From an uncultured Ruminiclostridium sp. (GTDB lineage: Bacteria > Bacillota > Clostridia > Oscillospirales > Ruminococcaceae), in NCBI GenBank assembly GCA_944388385.1, contig CALXIO010000011.1:1-64000 (forward strand): DNA of 64,000 bases, given 5' to 3'. Position numbers and translations under genes: made by a program. Each line of letters begins with the position of its first letter. Position 1 is the stretch's first letter. Under the pieces are notes generated by a model, which was not told the DNA's origin, ran no database searches, and was given only the letters and a program-made list of their open reading frames with translations. This document shows, one piece after another, positions 16,733-25,328 of the stretch.

Positions 16733-17823
16733 TTATCCTCTTACGATATATATAGCGGTTACATCAAGTTCTTCCCATTCTTCTCTTGTGTAACAGCCCC
16801 AAGGATAACCGTATACTCCATATTCTTCATAGGGTACTGGCTTTATGCGAACTGTAAAGCCTGTCATCTGCTCGTCAAGAGCCTTAGTAGTAGCTAAAAC
16901 GCTGTGCATATCCTCATAGAGTTTAGCAGGATAAGTATATTTATCTACGACTGTCGGTACAAACCAAGAGCCTGCATCGGGGTGAGTGTCCTCAAAGTAT
17001 TTTAAACCTAATTCGTCATTCTGTGCTATAATATCCTGCTTTATAGCTTCAAAGTCAAAGGGGTAATGGTAAGCTGCGGGGAGAGGGTCAGTAAATGTAA
17101 AATCGGAACTTTTTACATAGTAACCTTCTTCTGTTTTGTATACACCCTTTTCTTTATTTTCCTCTACAATAAGTACATCAGAGCCGATATAAGGATAACC
17201 GCCACAAAAATCTGTTAAATCTTCATCTGAATATCCGAAAACATTTTTTATTTTTGTGTATACTATAAACGGCTGAAAAGCAGGCTTTGGTGCTGTTGTT
17301 GTAGTCGTTGTAGGCTTAGGTGCTGTTGTTGTAGTTGTTGTAGGCTTTGGAGTTGTCTGTGCAGGCTTTGGAGTTGTTGTAGCGGGAGCAGAAGTTTCAG
17401 TTGACTGCGGTGTTGCCGCTGTGGTAGTTGTTGTAGTAGTTGTTGTTGTAGTAGTATCAGTTTCGGAAGGCTTGGTTGTATCAGTTTCGGAAGGCTTGGT
17501 TGTATCAGTTTCGGAAGGCTTGGGGGTGGAAGGAGTTGTTTCGGGCTTCTCTGTTTCTGCTTCAGTAGTTGTGCTTTCAGTTTCTTCCTTGGCTTCAGAG
17601 CCTTCAGCAGTCATATCAGTTTCAGACTGGGAATTGCTTTCTGATATTTCGGTTGTCGCTTTATATCACTAACAACTTCTTCTAATTCTGTGGGGGATAA
17701 TCTATTGCATCCTGCACAAGCCGTTAAAGTTACCGCTATTATGACTGCAACGATTATAGCTTTCTTCTTGTTAAACTTCTTTTCACTTGCTATAATTATT
17801 CTCCTTTCGTGAATAGTTATCAT
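16733..17823 (-). pseudogene. Decayed lipoprotein with Thr-rich linker (lost start codon and frameshift)
   Basis: Two overlapping frames look like parts of one gene. The upstream part (17823-17611) encodes a charged start, a hydrophobic stretch and a lipobox (LTAC). It would continue as TTEISESNSQSETD into the downstream frame (17614-16733) if one A were added to the AAA run at 17660-17662. The downstream part has three KPSETDTT repeats, a Thr-run linker and a 160-residue C-terminal domain that I do not recognise. The expected start codon is also gone: seven bases after a perfect AAAGGAG site the codon is ATA (17793-17791) where ATG is expected. The ATG at 17823 has no ribosome site and lies too near the only -10-like box. 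Two independent lesions argue for real decay over sequencing error. Confidence 0.7.
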
Positions 17824-17999
17824 ATTTGTTTAAGTATATTATAAAGGAAGATTTCGAGAAAATTAACCCCATACTCGAAAAATGGGTCGTTTTGTACCCT
17901 TTTTTGGGGTGAAAAATATGCTCTATTTTCCCCTTCTATTATGATTGTACAAAAAAACTCCAAAATTTCTTATGGAATGATAACTTTTTTGAAAAAAGT

Positions 18000-18413
18000 T
18001 CAATTATTGCGTCCAGAAGCAATCAAAAAACCGTTATAAGCTGTCCTTTCGGTTTCTTCAAGAATGCTGTTACAATCTTGCTTGCTCAAACTCCCTGTTA
18101 CCTTGAAACATACTTTACAGATGTACATTCCATCTGCTATGTAGTGGTAGTATGAGTTTGAGTGTTGGTTTAAGTAGGCAATCTTGCTTAACATATCTTC
18201 ATCGCACTTTTTAAGCGGATAAAGATACACGATATACAGCCTGTCATCCTCAAAGGTAGTCTGAAGAAAAAACTCCTTGTAAGTTCCGTAGATTGTATCT
18301 TCGGTAACTTGTATTATGCTGTCAAAAAGTGACTGCATAATAGGTTTCGTGCTTAATGCAACACTTTGATTGTTCGGCAAGTGTTTGTTTGTGTTAGGTA
18401 TTGTCATTATCAC
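18000..18413 (-). CDS. Hypothetical protein
   Basis: A 137-residue soluble protein that I do not recognise. It has no signal peptide or membrane segment. Two Cys occur close together (YICKVCFKVTG) and a third shortly after, which could bind a metal. The start is GTG at 18413, which has an AAAGGAG site 7 bases upstream; the ATG two codons later is less well placed. It lies between two damaged genes and may belong to the same accessory stretch. Confidence 0.6.
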   Translation of the reverse strand: MIMTIPNTNKHLPNNQSVALSTKPIMQSLFDSIIQVTEDTIYGTYKEFFLQTTFEDDRLYIVYLYPLKKCDEDMLSKIAYLNQHSNSYYHYIADGMYICKVCFKVTGSLSKQDCNSILEETERTAYNGFLIASGRNN

Positions 18414-18430
18414 GAACTTTCTCCTTTCTG

Positions 18431-18460
18431 AAAAAGCCCCCGTTAGAACGGGAGCTTTCC
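18431..18460 (-). terminator. Terminator of the MATE gene
   Basis: AAGCTCCCGTT and AACGGGGGCTT arms followed by T on the minus strand, just past the MATE stop at 18498. Confidence 0.75.
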
Positions 18461-18497
18461 AAAGTCTGTGATAATTCCATAGAGTTTATTCTTACCT

Positions 18498-19828
18498 TCA
18501 ATAAACTGAATTATCTTTACCGTTACTCTCGCACCCTTCACGGGTCTGCCCAATAAGCCACACCGCTATTAAAAGCGTCAATCCCTCGCTTATAAGGGGG
18601 CTTATCCATATCAGGTGAGAGGGGAGAACTGCGCCGCAGGTGAATATTGCCGCCGCCTTTAAAACCACACCCCTTGATAATGCCACCGCATCCGCCTTTA
18701 TTGTTCTTTTGGTGGAAAACATACAGGAGGTAATTATAAGATTTTGCGCCATGGGTAAGAAGGAAAGGGCGAATATGGGTAATGCTTTTTTTGCGGTGCT
18801 TATTACATCCTTATCATCTGTGAAAATCATTACCGCTTCGGTATTAAATACCGTAAGCAACGCCACCAGAAAAGCTGAAAGACAAAGATTTATAACTATG
18901 CCTGTTTTGGTGATTTTCGTCACGCCCTTGTTATCCTCCATGCCAAAGCATTGTCCCCAAAGGGGCTGAAGTCCTTGGGAAACACCGGACAAAATCGCAT
19001 TTACAAGGGAGTAGAGAAAGGACAGCACGCTAAAGGCAGAAACCCCGGTATCTCCGTATATTTCCGCTAAAACTATATTAAAGCAAAGGCCTGTCACCGG
19101 TGTGGCAAGCTGTGTCATGGCCTCCGGCAGACCTCTTTTAAGCACCTTTTCCACAAGGGACAAGGAAGGCTTTATAAGGGAGAATTTAAGAGTTCCCCTC
19201 TTTTTAATAAAGTGGAATAATAAAATTGTCACAGTTACTATCTGTCCAAGACCGGAGGCTATTGCCGCCCCGATAATTCCCCTTTTAAGGGGATAAATAA
19301 ACAGCCAGTCAAGAAAGATATTTGTTATAGCCCGGAAAGCATTCCCACAAAGGACAAAGCAGGGGAGCCGTCATTTCTTACAAAAACCGAAAGACCGGTA
19401 CCCATAAGCATGGGAACTGAAAAGGCGGAGTAATAAAAAAGGTAGTCCGATGCCATTGTTTTAGTGCTTTCGGTGAGCTTTTCGCCGCCGCTTACCGAAA
19501 CTATTTCACTTGAAAAAATCATACCGCAAAGCATAAGCAAAATTGATACAAAAAGGGTGAGATAAACGCTTACAAGAAAGGCATCATTAGCCCCCTTGTC
19601 ATCTCCTCTGCCTTTTCGTACCGCCACCACAGTAGCCCCGCCCATTGGAAATATTGTTGCAACAGCGGTAACAAGGGTAATAAAGGGAACTGCAATATTA
19701 ACAGCTCCAAGGGCATTTGCCCCTACGCCCTGACCTACAAAAATTCCGTCAATGACATTATAAAGATAGGTCACAAAAAGTCCTCCCATGGAAGGGAAAA
19801 TATAGCTGAGCGCTTTTTTAACTGTCAT
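18498..19828 (-). pseudogene. MATE family efflux transporter, frameshifted
   Basis: Two frames together make a normal-length MATE exporter of about 443 residues, a Na+/H+-driven drug antiporter with 12 membrane segments. The first frame (19828-19325) ends in FVGMLSGL. The second, open from about 19330, continues as ITNIFLDWLFIYPLKRGIIG and AAIASGLGQ, the expected next part of the family. The switch needs one added base in the GGG run at 19331-19333 (CCC on the plus strand). The second frame has no start codon of its own until 19232. The initial ATG has an AAGGAGG site. A leader terminator lies just upstream (19844-19883). It is either a genuine one-base deletion or a homopolymer sequencing error. 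Confidence 0.85.
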
Positions 19829-19843
19829 AATTCCTCCTTAAAA

Positions 19844-19883
19844 TAAAAAAAGCGGGATAAAACCTGATGGTCTTATCCCACTT
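19844..19883 (-). promoter_or_regulatory. Leader terminator (attenuator) ahead of the MATE gene
   Basis: On the minus strand, AAGTGGGATAAGACC pairs with GGTTTTATCCCGCTT and seven T follow, all inside the 5' leader and directly before the AAGGAGG site of the MATE gene. A transcript from the promoter at 19923-19951 must read through it to express the exporter. About 35 bases lie between transcription start and hairpin. I do not recognise them as a known riboswitch. Confidence 0.7.
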
Positions 19884-19922
19884 AAACAATCTTTGATTGC
19901 AAGTCCTCTAACAAGCAAGAGA

Positions 19923-19951
19923 AGTATAACATATATAATTTTAAATGTCAA
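19923..19951 (-). promoter_or_regulatory. Sigma-A promoter of the MATE gene
   Basis: TTGACA (19946-19951) and TATACT (19923-19928) with a 17-base spacer on the minus strand. It overlaps the last codons of the small gene at 19941-20177. Confidence 0.8.
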
Positions 19952-20177
19952 GAGCGTCCCCGTATTTTCTGTGAGCTTCGTTTATTATATCAAAGGTAAG
20001 CTCCGTTACCGTAAGATTATCATAGTCCTTGTTTTTAAGGTATTTTTCCGCTATGGTATCGGCAATTTTCTTGTCCTCAAATCTGGCGGCAAGCTCAGGG
20101 CAAAAAAGAGCGACTCTTGATGTCAGCACATATTTCTTGCGGTTTTTATTATCCCGGGTAAAAATTACATAATACAT
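19941..20177 (-). CDS. Small hypothetical protein
   Basis: A 78-residue, charged, soluble protein with no family that I recognise. It starts with a beta-like MYYVIFTRDNKNRKKYVLTS and continues with helical stretches. A GAGGT ribosome site lies a few bases before the ATG, and a consensus-like promoter lies at 20206-20234, so I consider it real. Its 3' end holds the promoter of the MATE gene. Confidence 0.6.
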   Translation of the reverse strand: MYYVIFTRDNKNRKKYVLTSRVALFCPELAARFEDKKIADTIAEKYLKNKDYDNLTVTELTFDIINEAHRKYGDALDI

Positions 20178-20205
20178 TTTTATACCTCAAAAGCTTCTTT
20201 ATTTC

Positions 20206-20234
20206 AGTATAATATATTTCGGACAGAATTTCAA
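20206..20234 (-). promoter_or_regulatory. Sigma-A promoter of the small hypothetical gene
   Basis: TTGAAA (20229-20234), 17-base spacer, TATACT (20206-20211) on the minus strand. Confidence 0.7.
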
Positions 20235-20279
20235 TATGTTATTGAAATCAGCAGGAATTTTTTGTGGGGAATAAAATAA

Positions 20280-20302
20280 AACCCCCACCTCGGTGGGGGC
20301 AA
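20280..20302 (-). terminator. Terminator of the corrinoid uptake operon
   Basis: CCCCCACC and GGTGGGGG arms with a short loop, then a T-rich stretch on the minus strand, right after the stop at 20305. Confidence 0.85.
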
Positions 20303-20304
20303 TT

Positions 20305-22803
20305 TTATTTAAATGCACCGGATTTTTTTACTGCTCTTAAAAGCACCGGCAGAAGCTGAACTCCGCCTAAGAGCAAAAATGCCACAGTTGAAATTCCGTG
20401 GATAATATCCATAGGAATACCTGCAATTTCGGCGGCTAAGATGGTTTTAATATTGCTGTTTGTGTACAGTAAAGCCTGGGATATATTCATTATGGGACCG
20501 TATAGCAAAAATACCGATAAAAATCCGTATATTAAAAGGCCTGCTGTGTTACAGCCCCTTCTGAAAATAACTCCGGCAAAAAATCCCACAAGCCCCATAG
20601 CCAGCATCTGAAATGGGGTATATACCCCTTGTCCGAAAAGCAGGTTTGAAACAAGCATGGTAACAGCACCTGTTATAAATCCTGCCTGCCATCCAAAGGC
20701 AACCCCGGAAATTATCACCAATGCCGCCACCGGCTTTACCTGGGGCAAAAAGAAAAATATCTCTCTGCCGGCTATTGCTATGCCGCACATTATTGAAAGC
20801 AAAACTATTTCCTTAGGGGAGGGGCGCTTTAGCTCAAAGAGGAAAAAGAAGGGCATTATACATTCTATAAGCACAAGAATACTTATAAAAAGCCACTTTC
20901 TTTCATCTGTCAGCATATTCCCGAGGGCTATTGTAAGGGGTACTGAAATAAGGGTAAATGTCCCCACAAGTATTTGTGTTATGGTGGGAATTTTCCCCCT
21001 GTCCGGGGTGAATTTCCTGTTTTTTATCCCAAGACCGATAATAAGCAGTATCACGGGAACTATAAGGGTAAGAAGCCCTGAATACTGCCCTCCCGGGAAT
21101 TTTAACGGAATAACACCCCCTGCCATAAGCAGAGAAATTATACCTGTTACCGCCCCAAGACCTAAACATATTTTTCTGTAAAGGGGGAAGGGGGCTTTTT
21201 TGTTTTCGGTGGGATTATCGGCAGGGATTTTTATGTCCGATTTTTCGGGATATTTCCCGGTGACGGTATAAATAAGGTCATTGTCGCTTACAACATTGTC
21301 CTTTATGCCCTTCGAAATTATAACCCCGTCGGTGGTGAAAAATTCATTTCCGGAAAAGAATTTCTCCTTATTTTCAAGGGAAATTATATCTCCCCCGAAA
21401 AGCATAGCGCACCTGTCTGAGCTTTCAGCGGCAAAATCCGTATCGTGACTTACACAGATTATGGTTTTATTTCCCTTAAGGGCTTTTATAATCTGTCCTA
21501 AAAGCTCCACACTTTCCTTATCCATACCCTTTGAGGGCTCATCCAAAAGCAGAGTATCAAAGTCCATACTAAGCAGTAATGCAATGGCACAGCGCTGTAA
21601 TTCCCCCCCGGAAAGCTCAGTCGGATGACGGCTTAAAAGATGGGATATATTGCATAATTCTATTACATCAGAGCTTGCCTTGTTATCACAAAATTCCTCT
21701 TTTACTGTATCCTTGGTAAAAAGAAGTAACGGCTGTTGCGGAAGTAAGGCTATCCTACCGGTTTTATAAACATCCCCCACAGCAGGCTTTTCAAGGCCTG
21801 CAATAAGCCTTAATAAGGTGGTTTTTCCGCTGCCGTTTCCACCAAGGATAAAAAGACATTCTCCCTTTTTAATATTAAGGCTCAGCTTATTTATAACCAG
21901 CTTGTCAAAGCCAAAATAGGTAAAGGTAACATTTTTAAGCTCAATTACATTTTCCTTAGAAAAATGGGGGTTTTCTCTTTTTATATCATAAAAGGTATTA
22001 TTTTCCGAGTAGGCTTTATAAAGCTGTTTTGCCCCAGTTATATCTAAGGGGAAATTTTCTCCCCCAATAGCATCAAACAGTCTTACCCCTGCCGGCATTG
22101 ACCTGAGCAAGGGGTGATTTTTTATTTTTTCAATGCAGGATTTTACATCCCCGAGGGCTATAATTTTCCCCTTGTCAATTACCGCCATGGATTTACAAAG
22201 GCTTATTACATCCCTTGTATTATGCTCAGCTATAACTATTGCGGTGCCAAGCTCCTTATTTATGCGACTTAAAAGGGACAGAAGATTATTTCTTCCCACC
22301 GGGTCCAGCTGGGCGGTAGGCTCATCTAAAATAAGCACATCCGGGCTTGTAAGCATAACCGAGGCAAGATTTAAAAGCTGTTTTTCTCCCCCGGATAACT
22401 GATCCGTTGTTTTTCCCATAAGCCCCTCAATGCCGAAAAATACCGACAATTCTGCGGCCTTAAGCCTTATTTTTTCCTTATCCATGCCGATACTTTCCCC
22501 GGAAAAATAAAGCTCACTTAAAACACTGTGACATACTATCTGACTGTCCGGGTCCTGGGTGATATAGCCAATATTACAGGGGAAAACCTCATTATAGCCT
22601 GCCTTTTTTCCAAGCACCAGCCTATCCCCCTTGAAATTTCCCTCTGAGCACCCCTTAAGACAGGAAAGAAGGGTGGATTTTCCGCTTGCAGACATTCCGC
22701 ATAAAAGGATAAAATCTCCCTTGTTTACGGTAAAATCAATATCCGTAAGCACATTTTCCTTATTATAGCCAAAGGAAAAATCATGCAGCCTTATTATTTC
22801 CAT
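20305..22803 (-). CDS. ECF transporter: fused EcfA-EcfA'-S component
   Basis: An 832-residue fusion. Residues 1 to about 230 are a first ABC ATPase (Walker A SASGKST near 38, signature LSGGEKQ, Walker B LILDEPTAQLD). Residues about 285-490 are a second (GGNGSGKTT, LSGGELQR, LLLDEPSKGMD). From about 545 to the end lies a membrane domain with eight or so hydrophobic segments. It contains REIFFFLPQVKPVAALVIIS and a SNLLFGQGVYTPFQM stretch like those of ECF S components, most like the cobalamin group (CbrT-like) as I recall it. ECF importers use two ATPases, an EcfT and an S subunit; here three of the four are one chain. EcfT is encoded just upstream, overlapping by 23 bases. A cobalamin riboswitch controls the operon, so corrinoid is the likely substrate. 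Confidence 0.9.
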   Translation of the reverse strand: MEIIRLHDFSFGYNKENVLTDIDFTVNKGDFILLCGMSASGKSTLLSCLKGCSEGNFKGDRLVLGKKAGYNEVFPCNIGYITQDPDSQIVCHSVLSELYFSGESIGMDKEKIRLKAAELSVFFGIEGLMGKTTDQLSGGEKQLLNLASVMLTSPDVLILDEPTAQLDPVGRNNLLSLLSRINKELGTAIVIAEHNTRDVISLCKSMAVIDKGKIIALGDVKSCIEKIKNHPLLRSMPAGVRLFDAIGGENFPLDITGAKQLYKAYSENNTFYDIKRENPHFSKENVIELKNVTFTYFGFDKLVINKLSLNIKKGECLFILGGNGSGKTTLLRLIAGLEKPAVGDVYKTGRIALLPQQPLLLFTKDTVKEEFCDNKASSDVIELCNISHLLSRHPTELSGGELQRCAIALLLSMDFDTLLLDEPSKGMDKESVELLGQIIKALKGNKTIICVSHDTDFAAESSDRCAMLFGGDIISLENKEKFFSGNEFFTTDGVIISKGIKDNVVSDNDLIYTVTGKYPEKSDIKIPADNPTENKKAPFPLYRKICLGLGAVTGIISLLMAGGVIPLKFPGGQYSGLLTLIVPVILLIIGLGIKNRKFTPDRGKIPTITQILVGTFTLISVPLTIALGNMLTDERKWLFISILVLIECIMPFFFLFELKRPSPKEIVLLSIMCGIAIAGREIFFFLPQVKPVAALVIISGVAFGWQAGFITGAVTMLVSNLLFGQGVYTPFQMLAMGLVGFFAGVIFRRGCNTAGLLIYGFLSVFLLYGPIMNISQALLYTNSNIKTILAAEIAGIPMDIIHGISTVAFLLLGGVQLLPVLLRAVKKSGAFK

Positions 22804-23665
22804 CCCTCTCCTCCTTTCTTAAATTTTCCTTTAAAATAAAGTCATACTCGGTAAGGCAGGGCAAAAGACATAATATTAAAAATACCATAACGGATATGGT
22901 GTTTATTTCAAAGCTGATATATGGGTAAAAGCTGAATTTAAGCCTGCCTGAAATCATAATAACAGCTAAAGTTCCGGATAACAATAAGGACAGACAAAGA
23001 AGAAAATAATCTGTTGGCGTCATCTTTATTTTTTTAGCGCTTATTCGTTTTTTAGTGCCGTAGCCCCTGTTTTTCATTGAAAGGGCAGTAGTTGTACCCT
23101 TTATCACCCACAATTTAAGCACAGATGAAAGTATCTCTATTGAGTATGCTATCCTTTTGGACAGCTTTCCGGTTTTAATGCTTTTTCCCATAAGCTGATA
23201 TAATTCGGCAGTCCTTTTAAAGCTGTCTGTCAGTCCGGGTATTGTTTTAAGTGTCATGGAAATAAGAAGTGCCAATGAGGGGGCAAAGGATGAAAATATA
23301 TAAAGCACCCTGTCAGCACTCATTACATAGCTAAAGGAAATAAACCACATAAAAAGCCCTAAAAGCATAACAGCAAAGGAAATACCGCTAAGCAAGGCTT
23401 CTGCGGTTATGTTATTTCCTCCGGGGAGGGTATATAAAACGGTTATTCCCCGGTTTACAAACAGTACATTTATTATAACAGAAAACAGGCATAATGGAAT
23501 ACAGTATAAAAGCCCCTTTAAGGCTGTTTTTCCCTTTGTTAAAACAGCACTTGTTATAGCAAATATAAGGGATATTAAAGAGAAAAGGGGATTTTGTATA
23601 ACAGCGGTAAACAATATAAGACTTAAAAATATCACAAGGGAGGTTACAGGATGAATATACTTCAT
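22781..23665 (-). CDS. ecfT: ECF transporter transmembrane subunit EcfT
   Basis: A 294-residue EcfT-type (CbiQ-like) membrane scaffold linking the two ATPases to the S component. There are hydrophobic segments near residues 7-45, 55-75, 90-115 and 240-270. Between them lies a long helical region with the coupling-helix motifs seen as SMTLKTIPGLTDSFKRTAEL and TALSMKNRGYGTKKR; the Ala/Ser-x-Arg-Gly type motif is here KNRGYG. GGAGGTG lies before the ATG. It starts one base after the barrel-DUF4430 gene and runs 23 bases into the fused ATPase gene, so all are one transcript. Confidence 0.88.
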   Translation of the reverse strand: MKYIHPVTSLVIFLSLILFTAVIQNPLFSLISLIFAITSAVLTKGKTALKGLLYCIPLCLFSVIINVLFVNRGITVLYTLPGGNNITAEALLSGISFAVMLLGLFMWFISFSYVMSADRVLYIFSSFAPSLALLISMTLKTIPGLTDSFKRTAELYQLMGKSIKTGKLSKRIAYSIEILSSVLKLWVIKGTTTALSMKNRGYGTKKRISAKKIKMTPTDYFLLCLSLLLSGTLAVIMISGRLKFSFYPYISFEINTISVMVFLILCLLPCLTEYDFILKENLRKEERDGNNKAA

Positions 23666-23666
23666 G

Positions 23667-25328
23667 TCACACCTCCGTATAGTCTATGGTATAGATAAAC
23701 TCCACCTGTTCGCCGCCCTTTAAAATATAGGCAGAACAGCCGTAGTTGGGGCTTTTATCATCCACCTTATACAGCCACCCGGAGCTTTCTCCGCAGTCAA
23801 ATTCATATAAGTCCGAAATCCCCTCTATATAGTAGCTGTCAAAGGCAGGGGAGTAGGAATATTCTATGCGGATATTATTTTCCTTACATATTCTGCAAAG
23901 CAGTTCAAAAACGGTTATTTCTCCCTCAAAGCTCACTTCACCGTCAAAAATAATACCGTCTGAGGGCAAAAGGGAAAGAATTTCCGGGTTTGCCTTATCA
24001 AGGGCATTTTCACAGCTTATGGTAAAATGAACGGTATCATCCCCGGTAACAGAATTGTTACCCGGAGGGGAAGAGGACATAGTATTGTTATCCTTGTTTA
24101 TATCCGGGGCAATAAATACTATTAAAGCAATAGCTAAAAGGAAGATAAGGGTAATTAAAAAGGGAACAGCCCTTTTAGTTTTACCGCCCCTTGCTTTAGC
24201 AGATGCCATAAGCAAAATTGCAATAACAACCGAGAAAATAAGCACTATACCGATTATTATAAAAATATTGTTGTCCATATTTTCTTCACTTGGAATTTCC
24301 GGGGCTTCAGGAGTTTCAGGGCTAGTTTCAGGTGGGATTGTTGTAGTGGTTGTAACAGTTGTTTCCGGCTTATTTCCGTAAAGAAATTCACCCTTGTTAA
24401 ATTCATTTATACAGTCATAGAAAAGATACCTGTTATTTAAAGACAGCTCATAGGAAGCAAGGGCCATGGCACCCTGTGAAGTGGCAAGGATATTAAGCCC
24501 TCCCCCTTCGATATGGCAAAATCCACCCTCATTTCTGTATATATCAAGGGCGGATAAAATACCGGTTATTCGCTGATCCTTTATTCCCACTGAGCTTAAT
24601 GCCATTATAGCCTGGGCTGTGCTTTCGCAGTTAGGAACACCCATTGACATAAATCCGCCGTTTTCCTGCTGTAAGGAAAAAAGACACTCCACAGCCTTTT
24701 CTAAAGCATGATTTACCTTGGAATTATCCCTATGGGGAGCAAGGGCATAAATAACCGAGGAGGTTATATCGCAGTCTGCCTTAGTGCCGCTTCCCAGAGT
24801 AAAACCTCCGTCGGATAACTGCCTTGAAAGAATATACTCAATAAGACTATCGGTATTATTTATACTGTCCTGTGGGGCAGGGGTATTTATACAGTTAAGA
24901 CCTATAAGCGCCCATATATAGGCATTAAAGCCCTGTCTGTCAAAATCCTCGTTATACCATATACCGGTTTTGGTAAGCTCCTCATTATATACCCCAAATC
25001 CGCTTAAGGTGATAATCGCCCTTATATATTCGGTAGGGGGAGTAAAGCCCTCATTATCAGTAAGCCCTAAGGCGCAGTCAAGGACATTTTCACAGTAGGA
25101 AACAGTTTCCTCATTTTCCCCGTAAAGCCTGCCGTACAAAAAGGCAAGCCAGTCCGCCTTGCCAAAGGTAAGGCCGTCAAAAAAGCTATCCTTTTCAAAA
25201 TATGAGGCAGAAGCAATAAAGGAATTTTCTATATCCTTTTTATATACGCCCTCCGCTAAAACCGTAAAAGCGGTCTGTACCGCTAAAAATAAGGCTATAC
25301 AGACCGCAAAAACAGATTTTCTTATCAT
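23667..25328 (-). CDS. Intrinsic-factor-like protein: alpha/alpha-barrel plus DUF4430 domain
   Basis: A 553-residue exported protein. Residues 1-25 are a signal peptide. Residues about 30-330 hold prenyltransferase/terpene-cyclase-like helical repeats (SRQLSDGGFTLGSG, SLQQENGGFMSMG, IYRNEGGFCHIEGGG), the alpha/alpha-barrel fold. A Thr/Pro linker follows, then two membrane segments (about 351-373 and 387-409) joined by a short basic loop (KARGGKTKR). Residues about 435-553 are a DUF4430 domain, with GESSGWLYKVDDKSPNYGCS near the end. The membrane hairpin puts both domains outside. Animal intrinsic factor and transcobalamin pair the same two folds to clasp cobalamin. Together with the riboswitch and ECF genes this suggests a surface corrinoid-binding protein. 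Binding itself is inferred. The start overlaps the previous stop (TAATG). Confidence 0.85.
   Translation of the reverse strand: MIRKSVFAVCIALFLAVQTAFTVLAEGVYKKDIENSFIASASYFEKDSFFDGLTFGKADWLAFLYGRLYGENEETVSYCENVLDCALGLTDNEGFTPPTEYIRAIITLSGFGVYNEELTKTGIWYNEDFDRQGFNAYIWALIGLNCINTPAPQDSINNTDSLIEYILSRQLSDGGFTLGSGTKADCDITSSVIYALAPHRDNSKVNHALEKAVECLFSLQQENGGFMSMGVPNCESTAQAIMALSSVGIKDQRITGILSALDIYRNEGGFCHIEGGGLNILATSQGAMALASYELSLNNRYLFYDCINEFNKGEFLYGNKPETTVTTTTTIPPETSPETPEAPEIPSEENMDNNIFIIIGIVLIFSVVIAILLMASAKARGGKTKRAVPFLITLIFLLAIALIVFIAPDINKDNNTMSSSPPGNNSVTGDDTVHFTISCENALDKANPEILSLLPSDGIIFDGEVSFEGEITVFELLCRICKENNIRIEYSYSPAFDSYYIEGISDLYEFDCGESSGWLYKVDDKSPNYGCSAYILKGGEQVEFIYTIDYTEV

Noticed and set aside
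17421..17672. Plus-strand frame with long Val runs
   Set aside because: It is the reverse of the Thr-run linker of the decayed lipoprotein.
16152..19828. A mobile element or genomic island explaining the cluster of broken genes
   Set aside because: No integrase, transposase, attachment repeats or tRNA junction could be seen; the cluster may be chance decay or local sequence error.
19880..19931. Possible 16-codon leader peptide before the MATE attenuator
   Set aside because: Its ATG lies between the -35 and -10 elements of the promoter, so it would not be transcribed from it.
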